From Osedax fenrisi (taxonomy: Eukaryota; Annelida; Polychaeta; Sabellida; Siboglinidae): DNA of 64,000 nt. Below are positions 21,318-34,080 of the stretch, piece by piece. Each line of letters opens with the position of its first letter. Within the stretch, counting starts at the first letter, position 1. Position numbers and translations under genes: made by a program. The stretch spans positions 32,684,028 through 32,748,027 of the forward strand of contig OZ025243.1 of assembly GCA_964019155.1 (NCBI GenBank). Direction: 5' to 3'. The notes below the pieces were generated by a model. That model was given only the letters and a program-made list of their open reading frames with translations. It ran no database searches and was not told where the DNA came from.

Positions 21318-21985
21318 TATATGTATTATTTTTATATATTAGATAATTATTAATTTACCAAAATAAAATACATATGAATATACATACGTATATCACATAT
21401 AAATATATTATAAATTATATAGAAACTAATATAAGTTAAAATACAAATATTTATTTTTAATTCGATATTATCAAAATTATAAATTATATAGAAACTAATA
21501 TAAGTTAAAATACAAATATATATTTTTAATTCGATATTATCAAAATTTAATTTTGGTCATACCAATGTAAACATTATATAAAATATAAATCATTAATTTA
21601 TATATATATGTATTATTTTTATATATTAGATAATTATTAATTTACCAAAATAAAATACATATGAATATACATACGTATATCACATATAAATATATTATAA
21701 ATTATATAGAAACTAATATAAGTTAAAATACAAATATTTATTTTTAATTCGATATTATCAAAATTATAAATTATATAGAAACTAATATAAGTTAAAATAC
21801 AAATATATATTTTTAATTCGATATTATCAAAATTTAATTTTGGTCATACCAATGTAAACATTATATAAAATATAAATCATTAATTTATATATATATGTAT
21901 TATTTTTATATATTAGATAATTATTAATTTACCAAAATAAAATACATGAATATATGTATGTATATCATATATAAATATATTATAA
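21318..21985. repeat. 287-bp tandem repeat, 2.3 units
   Basis: TGTATTATTTTTATATATTA recurs at 21322, 21609 and 21896, a period of 287 bp. Inside each full unit a smaller block (TATAGAAACTAATATAAGTT ... TCGATATTATCAAAAT) is itself doubled with a period of about 74 bp. The copies are nearly identical, so the amplification is recent. The third copy stops at about 21985. Confidence 0.93.
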
Positions 21986-22396
21986 TGTGTACTCATAACA
22001 AAACTCTAATCTATATTATAGATTATAATAATCATTATACAATAACAATGTTTACTATCTAACTATATTAATTAAAATACTTAATAATTTATATACCACA
22101 TTCAAATTTATTATATCTTTAATGTAAAATATTTATATAATATTATATAATATTATATTTAAAAAATAAATCCGATTACCCCTTTTGAATCACATGAAAT
22201 AATAATTTATACAATTATTAAAATTATATATACGTATATATATAATCATAAATTAATATATATTTAACTAATTTTGATATATATATATATATATTTAATA
22301 TAAGCTGTATCATATTCATAATACATACTTATTATATGTGCATATAATAAATAAAGATACAACATATAATTTTAATTACATAATATGTTTATTTAG

Positions 22397-22583
22397 TGTA
22401 TGTATAACTTGTGAAAATGAAATTAAAAACGGGATGTTAAATCAACTTCTTAATCGAAACATGTCTTGTTTTAATGTAAATATTGAATATGATGGATGCT
22501 CATCACATGAATTATGTATTACTTTAATATTATATGATAAATATGTGTTAAATAAACCTACGAATTTTGAAAATATTAAAAAG
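22397..22583 (+). other. Candidate exon, cysteine-containing, no known domain
   Basis: The plus strand is open from 22338 to 22610. Within it, TTTATTTAG at 22389-22396 could be a splice acceptor and AAAAAG|GTAATA at 22583 a splice donor, giving a 187-bp exon. The encoded text has six cysteines, among them CITCENEI, NMSCFNVNIEYDGC and HELC. Codon use is less A/T-poor than random sequence here and uses mixed third positions. I recognise no family. It could equally be chance or part of an unknown element. Confidence 0.25.
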
Positions 22584-22669
22584 GTAATACATATATATAA
22601 ACGTGAGTAAACGTTATACTGTATACGAGTATATGATGTTTAAACTGTACCTATATCGATATTGGTGCG

Positions 22670-22672
<3 letters not shown>

Positions 22673-22742
<70 letters not shown>
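22673..22742. repeat. (TA)n microsatellite, 70 bp
   Basis: Pure TA run, one of the longest in the window. Confidence 0.97.
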
Positions 22743-22746
<4 letters not shown>

Positions 22747-22849
22747 AACAAAGTGAAATTCGTTATATAATTTTATTACAGCAAAGACCTGTATAACAAA
22801 ATAAATAATAATAATAATAATATAGTAATAATAATAATAACGACAATGA

Positions 22850-23171
22850 CAATATGTACCAACCGGGTAAGACGCAGAACCGAAATTGTATGGATCTCAT
22901 CGAGCGGCCTTCCTTTTATAGGAAACGAATGACACGAAATATACATAAACGATAGCAAATATAAAATACAAAACGAATAACAATTAATACAAATAATAAA
23001 ACATGTAATTTAAAAATAGAAATCAACACTTAGCAATGTAATCAACCGAGCATGAAGCCTAAAACAATTTGTGCATGCCAATATATCGATATTACGTAAT
23101 GACCGAATTTAATTTAATTCAATTCGAAATTAATGTATATTACATTTATCGATATATATGCAGACTTCACT

Positions 23172-23211
<40 letters not shown>

Positions 23212-23215
23212 TTCG
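22850..23215. repeat. Dispersed repeat, copy 2 (partner at 13235-13625)
   Basis: Carries the same ordered blocks as 13235-13625: GCAGAACCGAAA, TTCCTTTTATAGGAAACGAA, GACACGAAATATACATAA, GAGCATGAAGCCTAAAACAA, CGATATTACGTAATGACCGA and a TTTATAATATATATA end. Similarity is high across the GC-richer blocks, with small changes elsewhere. Both copies end in a TA run, which may be part of the unit or the target. Confidence 0.85.
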
Positions 23216-23339
23216 GGCCTATATTGTTCATTATTTATATCTTCCTATTAAATCAATTTTTCACAAATATCCCAATATTCACTATCATCTTTATGACGAT
23301 GATCTACATATATATATATACATTATTTCCTATTTCTAG

Positions 23340-23770
23340 TGATTCTGATCTGATTCAAAAGTCAATGGTTCTCACATAACTCTCTCTCTCTCCTTAAATA
23401 AGACTAAAAATGATACTATCATATTTTCTAGACCTAGTTATCCTCTATCAATCACTCATCCGTTTTTACTATCTCTTACAATTTCTGAATCTATAACTAC
23501 CCTCGGTTTCACTATAACTTCTCGCCTAGACTACTCTCCACATATTAATAACATATGTTATTGATCATATGATTCGCACTGCCAACTATTTTCTATATAA
23601 TATTAGAAAATATCGTTATAAGCTTACCTTCTCCATGACTAAATGTTTAATTTACTCGCTAGTATTCTGCAGACTTATATATTGCTGTTCATTATTACTT
23701 GTATCGCTTGTGTCATTCGGCCCCTTTTGTCGAATTATCCAGAGATCATTCATCATAGTGGTCTGATAGT
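23340..23770 (+). pseudogene. LINE fragment after the reverse transcriptase palm
   Basis: The text ITTLGFTITSRLDYSPHINN in one frame, then TANYFLYNIRKYRYKLTFSM, KCLIYSLVFCRLIYCCSLLL in another (23569-23766), matches the layout after the palm of Jockey/CR1-type LINEs: a strand with lGf-id--ldf--HI, a helix with -yhlrnir-ir--Ls, and a final tkTLvhslv-SRlDYCnsLL. The switch of frame near 23560 is a frameshift. There is no catalytic core and no 3' tail. A diverged relative may be at 11880-12480. Confidence 0.7.
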
Positions 23771-23884
23771 TTCCTAATCCTTTGGCACCGTTATAAAGGA
23801 GCTATAGTATCTGTATAGGAACAGTTATTTGTTGTATATAAATGGGTTAAAGGTGGGTTTTTATTGGTTTTCGTGGATATATCA

Positions 23885-24420
23885 TTTGGAATTATAATAT
23901 AGTTTATAGTATTGAAAATTAGTAATTTTAATGTCGGGGTCTGGTACGATTTTGTTAGATATATGTTGGTGAATATGTAATATTTGGTATCTTGATCGGT
24001 GGAGGTTTCTGCCGTTGGGTATCAGTAAATCGTAAGAGTCAGGCTCAATTCGTATACTTTCCACTATAGCTCTTTCTCAAGAATCACACGTTTGGGTTCT
24101 TGTGTACACGGATTGATTTATTATAAGTTTAGAATGTATAATTTTACTTCCTATCATTATTTGTTTGGATTGTCTAGATGTCAGTTCAAGTCAGTTCTTT
24201 AATATATATTCATTTTGTAGGGGCGTTTGGTTAATGATGAACTGTAAAGGACTAGGTGTTTTATCCATCGCAGGTGTCATGCATATGCAAAGCAGGGATT
24301 GATGTATATTTTTGTTCTTCTTGAGTATCTGATTGATTGCTTGAACGTGAAGTTCGATGTACCCATTTTATTGGGTGTAATGCGGGCTGGAGGTTATGTG
24401 CTGAAATTCCCAATCAATGG
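23885..24420 (-). pseudogene. Gypsy integrase fragment, second lineage
   Basis: The minus strand from 24420 gives ITSSPHYTQ, stop, NGYIELHVQAINQILKKN, then MTPAMDKTPSPLQF. This is the end of the integrase catalytic core around the third acidic residue (usual form SPhYPqSNG-aER-VqtiK). Further on, 24064-23882 gives SYDLLIPNGRNLHRSRYQ, the integrase C-terminal strand pair (usual SY-V-t-nG---RRNR). A similar arrangement lies at 60200-60600 on the plus strand, so both are from one lineage, different from the 1446-6610 element. Reverse transcriptase and LTRs are absent here. Confidence 0.72.
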
Positions 24421-25059
24421 CGAATTTGTATATATTATATACATTTTCAAATTTTAAAAATTATTAATCATTAAATTATTATAATATTTAGGACCTTTAA
24501 AAAAATTGTGTTTAGGAATTGTGTAGTTTTCATTAATGGTCAAATACATTTTGATTTATTAAAAAAAAAATGTTTCTAGATTAATGTTATAGGTAATATC
24601 TAAGAGGTTATATAAAAATAATAGTATTCTAAAAGTTATAAGTTCATTCAATTTTAAAATAAAATTTTATTTAAAAATATTATTAGTGTGTGATAATTTA
24701 GTCTAGTCTATCATATTTGTATTGATAATTCGAATACTTTTTTTTGTATATTTTATGACATATTTGATAACAATAGTAAATTATTTAATAGAATTAAATT
24801 GCGAATACTAAGAAATGTTAACTTCCGAAACAGATATATAATTTTAGATATTTATTACATATATTTATAATATGAAACGAATATGTTAAATTACTATCCA
24901 ATATAATACATAACAATATATATCTACTATTTCTATGTTCGTATTATTTAAATTTAAATTGAATTAAATTTTTAAATATGGTAGTATTTTAGTTTTTTAA
25001 ATATTAAATTTTAATTTATTTATATTGAACTAATGAGATAATCTATCTAAATATAATTG

Positions 25060-26560
25060 CAAATTAATACTAAATTGTAGTATTAGATTTTTCTACAAAT
25101 CCATATTGGTTATTATTAATTATTTTATTTGTATATATAAAGTCCATCATTCTATTATACATTATTTTTCGAAAATCATACTTATCTGTGGTAAGAAGGA
25201 AATCGGTCTATAGTTGGTTATCATTTGCTTTACATACTGGTTTAATAATAGCAATTTTCATATCAGGAAATTTAGCATTAATCAAACATAAATTAAATAA
25301 ATATTCTAATGGTTTAGCGATAGAATTTATTAAGAGTTTGATTAATTTCATGTCCCAGTTATTTATATTCTTTGTATGATTTATATTTCATATTAAGTAT
25401 AGTATTAATTATTTCCTTATTAGTAACATATTGGTAACAAATAAAAACTCTTCTTAATATAGTTTAAATAAGATATAAAATCATTATCATTAGTTATATT
25501 ATTATTATCGTTAGTCAGTGTATTATTATCATTAGTCATATTATTATCATTATTTATAAAACTTTAATTTATTTTGTGACCCCCATTTAAAAAATAATTG
25601 ATAATATTTTCACATTGATCTTTCAATTTATAATTTTTCCTTCATATTTAAATATGTTGGGTAATTCATCATTATTTGAATTAATTATTGTGTTCAAATG
25701 TTTCCAATTTTCTATTTGATTACAATTTTAAAAATTGTTTGAATAATATTTATTTTTTTCATATTTATTTTTATTAATTTTATTTTTTAGTTTTTTATAT
25801 TTAATAAATGTGATAAGGCAGTTTTTAGTTATATATGTCTTACTGCATTTTTCAATTTATATGTACATTTAAAGGATTGTTAATACTATATTTATATTTA
25901 TTTTTTTCTAGCTATGAGACAAAACTTATTATACATATCATTTAATTGTATTACTAATTAATAATAACACTTAGAAGGATCTATAATTGTGTAAAAAATA
26001 GTCCCATTTGAAAATCGATAAAGTATTTACAAGTTTATTAATATTATGCATATTTATGAAATATATATAGTCACAATTATTAATATATGTATTGTTTATA
26101 TTCAACGTGGTAAATATAATAGAATGATAAGATATCTGTATTAATAACTAAATTCAATACAATTTAATTACTATTTTTTAATATGTTACCTATTAATGAA
26201 TTCTTATAAGTTGATAATCTAGTTGGTATTTTTATTAAATTATTTAGGCCTAATTGTGAAATGATATTATTAAAATCAATATTGAATAAATTAAAAACAT
26301 CTCAAAAATCAATATTAAAATAACCACATTTAAAAATTTCAGAATTAATATATTTAAAAAACAAATTATAAAAGAAATCATTAAAGAAAGACTTATTAAT
26401 ATTTGGTGAACCATATAACTCTGTGATTATTATAGATTTATATTTAAATTTTAAATTTAATTGTATACTAATTATTTCAAGGTCATCATCAACCGCTGTT
26501 AATAAATCTTCTATATATGAATAATCTACATTTTTGTGTGCAAAAATTGTAACTTTCGAT
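25060..26560 (-). pseudogene. CR1/L2-like LINE, endonuclease and start of reverse transcriptase
   Basis: On the minus strand from 26560: FAHKNVDYSYIEDL, LEIISIQLNLKFKYKSIIIT, INKSFFNDFF, then CGYFNIDF (where the usual box is GDFNID), then LIKIPTRLSTYKNSLIGNIL. This is the exonuclease-endonuclease-phosphatase domain of a LINE. From about 25380: RWDMKLIN, KPLEYLFNLCLINANFPDMKIAIIKPV, then QYGF near 25100, the first reverse transcriptase blocks. Frames are interrupted often and the catalytic FADD region is missing. The plus-strand frame at 25188-25379 is a shadow. Confidence 0.8.
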
Positions 26561-26811
26561 ATACTTATATATCCTAGTTATTCATGAAGACCCGATACAT
26601 TTTAAATTGTCAATATCTGTTATACTTTACTGTTATACTTTGCTATATGTGATTATTTCAAGCTGTTTTGTTTGATTAAATGACATGATTTCGCTATGAT
26701 TTCGGTCTTTTTAAAATATCGTGAAATATTGTGAAATAATATGATTTGTGATATATATTGCTGGTTACTATTGTATTTTAATAAGTTCCTAACTTAATCT
26801 AATGAGCTTAC

Positions 26812-27013
26812 AAAATAGTCAAATTGAAACATCATATAACTCCCAAAATCTGAAAATCTTGAAAAGTTAATAACTGTGTAGATATATCGATATCGACTCT
26901 AGCGATTAAAATAAACTCTATGTTATTGAATATAAGGTGAACTCGGATTTGAGATAATCGAACTAAAATGTGTATTCTGCATGAGTTATATGATGTTTCA
27001 ATTTGACTATTTT
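26812..27013. repeat. Perfect 30-bp inverted repeat, 142-bp spacer
   Basis: AAAATAGTCAAATTGAAACA and the next ten bases (26812-26841) are repeated as exact reverse complement at 26984-27013. The match stops sharply on both sides. The spacer has no frame. It could be a MITE that lost its ends or a hairpin source; the high identity argues against chance. Confidence 0.85.
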
Positions 27014-27099
27014 CACCATTTAGAAATTCTTTCTGGTTTATGATTGGTCATAATATTTCCTCTTTTCGTGTTATTTCTTCCAGTGTGTGTGTTGATTAA

Positions 27100-28022
27100 C
27101 TTCCAAATTTCAGAGTGTTTAATATTTCATCATTTAATTTCCTTTTCTAAATATTTATGTTTGATTATTGAATATTTATCTTTTACGCGATGTACTGATT
27201 TTTAAAATTTGTTTGATTTTCATTGAATAATAATAGTTTGAATGTTGATATATTATTGAATAATTTTATATTTACTTTATTTGAATTGGATCATCGTTAT
27301 GGCTCATTTTAATTGGCTTCTATGAAATTTTCATATATATGCGATACAAGTTCCTATAAGCTGGATATTATTCAATTAATTTTATTGTATAATTTAACCC
27401 TAGTTCTGTAGAATTTTCTTACTTGTTGGTCTTTTCTAATTATCCAATACTATTGAGTTATTAATCTTTATTATTATGGATCTTTATACTAAGCGTATAT
27501 TATTCTATGATATTATATTATGCTAATAAAGGTACTTTATATTACAAAATAATAACATAATAAATATATCCTAATATTTTGTTCTTAACAAATAATACTA
27601 CTCATGTTATACAAGCTATATACAAACATATATATATAAAGCAATGTGTACTTAATTTGTTGATTCGAGTAAAGCTTTAAATAATGTTTAACAACATTTT
27701 ATAATTAGTAATTAACATAAATATGGAAATAGAGGGATTCCTCGTGAAATATTAAAAGATTTGATATAATATAACACTAGTTAAGTAAACATATCTGAGT
27801 CGAATATAATATAATAGAGTATTAGTGTACTTATTTAATTTATGATATGATTTTAAATGCATCAATTATATATTACATTTTCATATCAATTAATAATATT
27901 TTTTAATGTATTTAATATAATTATTTTATAGATTAAAGTAATAAGAAAATGCAAAGAAAATGATAAATTAACTGATTTTTCAAATGAACTATCTGGTAAT
28001 ATATAGGCAAACACACACACAG

Positions 28023-28075
<53 letters not shown>

Positions 28076-28140
28076 GTCATTATATTATATTGTTAAATAT
28101 TAATTAGTATTTATATTAATTAATTCAATATAAAATGTAT

Positions 28141-28179
<39 letters not shown>

Positions 28180-28793
28180 AAAATTGGTGAAATTCATTAG
28201 TATAATAGTAATAATAATTAATTTTAAATAGTATAGATAAATTAATGTATGCTAAAAAATAAAAATTGATATGTATTACATAACAATATAATATATTTGT
28301 TAATATAAAATAAATAATAATATAATAAAAAATATTAAATAATACTATTACATATAATTAAATATTAATATATAAAATTGTGTTTTTTCAAAGATTTAGA
28401 TAAATTAATATATAAAATATAAATCTTAATGTATGTAATAGAATATATTCTATTAGATATATATACATATATAATAGAAGTGATATATATATATCAATAA
28501 TAACAACAATACCAAAATATTAAATAGAAGTATAATATAATTATTCAGATTTTATAACACAATTTTTGTTATAGTTTATCAATATATACTAGCCATATTA
28601 TTTATATATAATGATAATAATATTTATAATAATAATCTGATTATATATATTTAAAAAATAACCCTAAATATTAATAATGTTAAATAATATATGTTAATAT
28701 TATTTTCATCGATGTATTCCAAATATATATATATTAATAAATAAAATAAAATAATAATATAAATATTATATTATTCTTATAGTCATAGTTCTC

Positions 28794-28858
<65 letters not shown>

Positions 28859-30128
28859 AATAAATAATATATATGATATGTGTATTATTTTATAGTTATT
28901 ATCATAAAAAGTTATTTTAAATTAAAGCTATTTTATAGAATTTAATTTTTCTTTATATAAATGATATATTTTCTATTCATCATATATCTATACCTAATTT
29001 ATTATCTACATACCATTTTATTTCCTTTTCATTATTATTTAAATATATTCATAAAAAATACAGAATATAATTTTTTTTCACAAAATAATTACATGTTATT
29101 AAGATGATTGCAAACATGTTAAATAAAATATATAATAACATATATTATATAATATATTAGTATATTATTATATAAATTCGCGCATACACTGAACGTTTTC
29201 ACGATTTTTTCATAACATTGTATTATTAAAAAACCCTTATGATTCTCACGATTTTATGAAATAGAACAGGCTGAATTTATTCTTTGAAAAATGTTGATAT
29301 AAGTAAGATTTTATAGTTTTATATATATATATATATATAGTCCAATCAAATATCTGAGTTGCAATTGTCTAAGCCAATCGGGTTTGATTACATTTACGTT
29401 TGTATTTTATTTATATTTATTTTAATTATTTATTATTTATTTTTAATAATATATTTATATCGATTATATATGGCTCAATAGTTTAAAGATTTAAAAAAGT
29501 GATCGATGGAAAACATTGGACATTGAATCTGATTTATTTTTAAAATCTATTTCAATGTATTATTTATATCTATAATATCCAATTATTACGTAAATATTGA
29601 GATTATTTACATTACATTACGAAATATTTTTTATAATAATTATATATGACATAATTACTATGATAATGATTATTTAACTAATTTAATAAATGTGATAATA
29701 CGGATTATGTAATATTATTATATCCAATAAATATGTTATTACATGTTAAGACGATTATTTAGTATATAATATATTGTATTACTATATTACATATAATTAT
29801 TTTTAAATAATTATTATAATTATTATTACTGAATTATTCTTATAATTATTTTGCGAATTGAGTCAGTTATTCAGATACAATTATTCTTGTAATATTATAT
29901 TATATATACAAATATAATAATGAAATACATTTTATAATTATATTATATATACAAGGATAATACGTTTTTAAATATTACATACATTTATCATAAACTTAGG
30001 ATAAATAATTCGCCTTGCTGACGTTATATATATATATTATAACTACAAATACATTTTAAATAATTTTGAGAAACAATGTTTTAAATATACATATATTTAA
30101 ATATCATATATTAACACAATTATAATGA

Positions 30129-30159
<31 letters not shown>

Positions 30160-30295
30160 TATTTATTACATATATATATTATATTATTTAATATATATAT
30201 ATATATATATATATATGATATATATGTATAAAACTGTACGTATACATATGTTTATACATATATGTTTTATGCATATATATATATTTATATATATT

Positions 30296-30326
<31 letters not shown>

Positions 30327-30340
30327 GGTGTATTAGTGAG
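27100..30340. other. AT-rich noncoding region with (TA)n tracts
   Basis: TA runs at 28024-28070, 28143-28175 and 28799-28854 and many shorter ones. No domain on either strand. Short frames of alternating Tyr-Ile are products of the TA runs. Confidence 0.6.
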
Positions 30341-30349
30341 TAAAGTAAG

Positions 30350-30528
30350 TGTAGTACGTGTAAAGTATTAAGTATATAGTATAGTATTAATTATATATAA
30401 CCAGGGAGCCTCTCTGATATAATATAATACATATATATATATATATGTATTATATTATATTTATATTTGTAGTATATTATATATACTTAATACTATACTA
30501 TATACTTAATACTTTATACGTACTACAA
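30350..30528. repeat. Fold-back hairpin element, about 49-bp arms
   Basis: Left arm from 30353 (GTAGTACGTGTAAAGTATTA...) pairs with the right arm ending at 30526 (...TAATACTTTATACGTACTAC), with about three mismatches over 49 bp. The centre carries a GC-richer block (CCAGGGAGCCTCTCTGATAT) next to a nested palindrome ATAATACATATATA/TATATATGTATTAT. No coding capacity. Confidence 0.85.
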
Positions 30529-30583
30529 AATATATGTTTAAATATAAATACATAGGTACTGAATAACAATTATGATATGACTA

Positions 30584-30617
<34 letters not shown>

Positions 30618-31061
30618 ACATATGCGTATAAACTTATTTATACATAAAGTTGTATTTGTATTTGTATATATGTATATGTATTATATATTTATATATGAAT
30701 ATATTTATCATGAGATATATTAAACTAGATTTAAAAATAAATAAATCAATTTCATGTTAATACATTATATAATACATTTTACTTTCGATATCGATTTTCT
30801 AAAGAATTTAATAAACTTAATTTTATTTTATGTATGTAATTTAACTGCAGTTATGCTTACATGTGCTTTATAAATTTCATTTATACTTGTTTATTGGCTT
30901 ATTTGTATATTACATTTCACTTTTTGTACTTCATATTATGTAATTAGAAAAATAATTTGTATTAATGTTGATATGATATTATTTTAATATATGTTGTTGT
31001 AATATATTTAATATATGTATAAAATTATATATATATATAAATGGTTCTATATATTATGGTA

Positions 31062-31147
<86 letters not shown>

Positions 31148-31483
31148 CAAATGGTTCTATATATATATATATATAGAAATCAGATAATATAAATTAATTA
31201 TCTTTCTAAATTACTATTTTATCTAAGTATTATATCGCCATATCGTTATGACATACAGTCATTTACTGCTGAAATTACTTTTTCCGTATTAATAACATAA
31301 TAATTAAGTTTAATGGTATACTAGGATATAGCCTATTAATGAATATAGTAATTTATAAAGTTAAAATGAAAAGCATTAATTTATCACAATTGCGTGTGTT
31401 TTGTAAATTTTACTTACTGTAATATCATTGGACTAACTTGATATAAAGTATCTCCATCTATTGGATTAATTCCACAATTTCAG

Positions 31484-31704
31484 GTGGCCACATTACCCGC
31501 ATTAGGTGGCAACCTTACCCTCCATGGAGGATAATGTGGCTGCCTTAATCATTACAATTATATATGCTAAAATGAAAAACTGATTCGGTAGTCCTCTTGC
31601 ATATCATAAGATGTATCTATATTGAACAAATTATCGTATTAGATCTAATATTTATAAAGTTATACAATATTATCTAAAAGTGGCCACATTACCAATCTTT
31701 CCAT
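31484..31704. mobile_element. Two abutting transposon ends related to the 6.4-kb TIR element
   Basis: At 31484-31530 the order GTGGCCACATTACCCGCAT, GTGGCAACCTTACCC, TCC repeats the layout of the right end of the 38068-44470 element (two GGCCAAATTACCC-type motifs, then TTCC). At 31529 a second end in the opposite direction begins (ATGGAGGATAATGTGGC), and the piece closes at 31704 with GTGGCCACATTACC...CCAT followed by TA. The 31704 end, aligned base for base after TA, matches the 6.4-kb element's end at about 17 of 21 central positions. The sequence beyond 31704 is LINE coding sequence. Confidence 0.55.
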
Positions 31705-34080
31705 TAATCTATTTAAAATATAATTTTCTAATTTTAATATATAATTATTATAATGGGTGGGCTTAAAAGAATATAAAAGCTTAGAATCATCTGCAAAGAG
31801 AGAAGCATATATGGGTGGTTTAATAATATTTGGTAAATCATTAATATAAATTAAGAATAACAACGGTCCTATAATGGACCCTTTAGGAATACCAGATATA
31901 ACTGGTGAGAAGTTAGAGAAACTATCATTAATTTTAACACGTTGTTTTCTATAGAGTAAATAAGATGTTAATCATTTATAAAGATTGCCACTAACGCCAT
32001 AATAAGATAATTTATGCAAAAGTTTAGAATTTGATACTTTGTCAAAAGCCTTAGCTAAATCAATATATGCAATATCCGACATTAGGAATGCATCTCTATC
32101 TTCATAAATTTTTTTATAAAAAGATATTAGTTGCAATTCAGTTGACTTTCCAGCTAAAAATCCGTATTGAAATTTAGTAATATAATTATTTGAACGTAAA
32201 TAGAAAGTTAAATTATTAGAAAGATTTTTTCAAAAAGAATGAGCATGCTAGGTAGAATGCTAATGGGCCGATAATTTGCTGGTTTAGTAGCGTCACCTTT
32301 TTTAAATATTGGAATAATATTTGATATTTTCAAATATCCGGATAAATCCCTGAATCTAGAATATTTGTAAAAATTATCGATAATGGATGACATAATTAAA
32401 ACGATAATTTCTTTAATAATCCTTTCGGTATACCGTCTGGTGAATTATTGAATTTACTAAGTAGTAAACATAGAAATGTACGTAATACATCAGGAGTAGT
32501 AGGATAAGATGGTAGTGATAATGATATGTGAGATGATATGGATAATATGGGTATATTAATATTATAACTTTTATTAAATACAGAACTATATTGATGCGAT
32601 AAACAAGATGCCTTGTCAAAGTCAGATGATGATATTGCATTGTCAATTTCATTATAAAGAGGTGATATAAAATTAGATGAGTGTAATTTCTTATTAATGA
32701 ATTTATAAAAACTAGATTATTATTGGAAGACAAAATCTTAGTTTCCAGATCAATATTATATTTTTTAATTTTTATATCAATATCAAGCTGGGCTAATCGC
32801 TAATTCATACGACTATTTTCATCACAAATAATATTGTAAAGATGTCGACATTTATTTAATAATTTTTTAATATGAATAGGATATCAATATTTTATAATGT
32901 TAGGTAAAGGAGTATGTTTATTACATATAAATAAAAGCTTATTAATAAATATAGTAAGAATATCAAAACCATTAATGGATGAATTTAGCAGATTATTCCA
33001 ATTAATTGATAGAAGATCATTTTTAATATTATAATAATCTGATTTAAGGTAATTTGGAATTGGTAATATAGGAGAACTAGATATTGGTATATTAATACCA
33101 CGAGGATAAACTAAACAAGATAATATGGATATATGATCACTACAATGAGAATCATATTCTATCGGATTAGTAGATATGATAGATAATACCATTTTAATAT
33201 CATTTGTTAGAATTAAGTCCAGAATATTCGAATTAAGCGTATTAAAATTCACTAACTGCAATAATCCATTTTTTTGAGTAAACGAATAGAAATATTTTTC
33301 AACAGATGAGATTCCCAGACCATTGATACAGTCAATTCCAGATAAATTAAAGTCACCATATATAATGCTAGTTTTAGTGGAATCTGAGACACTCGAGATA
33401 ATATCACATAATTTGATAGTATCATTGAATGACATAGATGGAGGTCGATATACAACAATAAAACAATGTTTAATAATTCAAAATTATGAGAAATAGTATG
33501 GAATAATGCATGGGTATGATAATGATGTTTTATGTAAATTAAAATACCACACCATGTGTATTCGTTAATCTATCTAATCTAAATAAATTGTAGAATTAAT
33601 TATCTGATATCATACCATTAGTAATATCCTGATTAAGCCATGTTTCAGTAAAAATAAGGATATCATATTCACGACTATTAATAATAGCCAATAATGTGGT
33701 TAGTTTAATTCATAAACTTTTAGAGTTTGAATAAAATACTTTAATTAAAGGATCTAGTCAATTACCATTATTATTAGTATTATATGTATTTTATTATTAT
33801 CTATTGAGGATTTCCATTTATTATATTCAGTGGTTGAATAATCAACATTAGAAGTCCAATCTATTACTACTCTGTTATTATTTAGAGAAAAAAGTTGTAG
33901 TTCGTAATTTAATGTGCGAATATTAAAAACGCATTTGATAATACCTGGTTTCAGTGATTCTCCATTAGATAATATTTTACGTTTTAATCTATCCTCATAG
34001 GATTGATTAGGACGTAAATATACTTTAGAATAAAGATCAATATTATTGTTACGTACATTAATAAATGATTTCATTAATGA
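31705..34080 (-). pseudogene. CR1/Jockey-like LINE, ORF1 end to reverse transcriptase
   Basis: On the minus strand: ORF1-type end at 34074-33754 (KVYLRPNQSYEDRLKRKIL). Endonuclease from about 33700 (YDILIFTETWLNQ) through 33435-32884 (SIIYGDFNLSGIDC with the GDFN box, DLILTND, SDHISIL). Linker 32733-32413. Reverse transcriptase start 32393-32208 (NIIPIFKKGDATKPANYRPISIL). Catalytic region 31863-31700 (LLFLIYINDLP-like start, LFADDSKLLY). The order is complete, but frameshifts and stops separate the parts. It is cut at 31704 by a transposon end. The fragment at 52560-53490 is a close relative. Confidence 0.9.
32884..33435 (-). pseudogene. LINE endonuclease domain (longest open piece)
   Basis: An open run of 183 codons in the copy at 31705-34080. 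The exonuclease-endonuclease-phosphatase fold nicks target DNA so that the LINE RNA can be copied in place. Visible motifs: YGDFNLSGIDC (active-site Asp/Asn), LVNFNTLNSNILDLILTN, and SDHISILSC (active-site His). The N-terminal TETW part is in another frame upstream, so the domain is broken at its start. The overlapping frame at 33252-33458 is a shadow. Confidence 0.85.

Noticed and set aside
27886..30343. Frames with long alternating Tyr-Ile runs
   Set aside because: Microsatellite products; no domain in the remaining residues.
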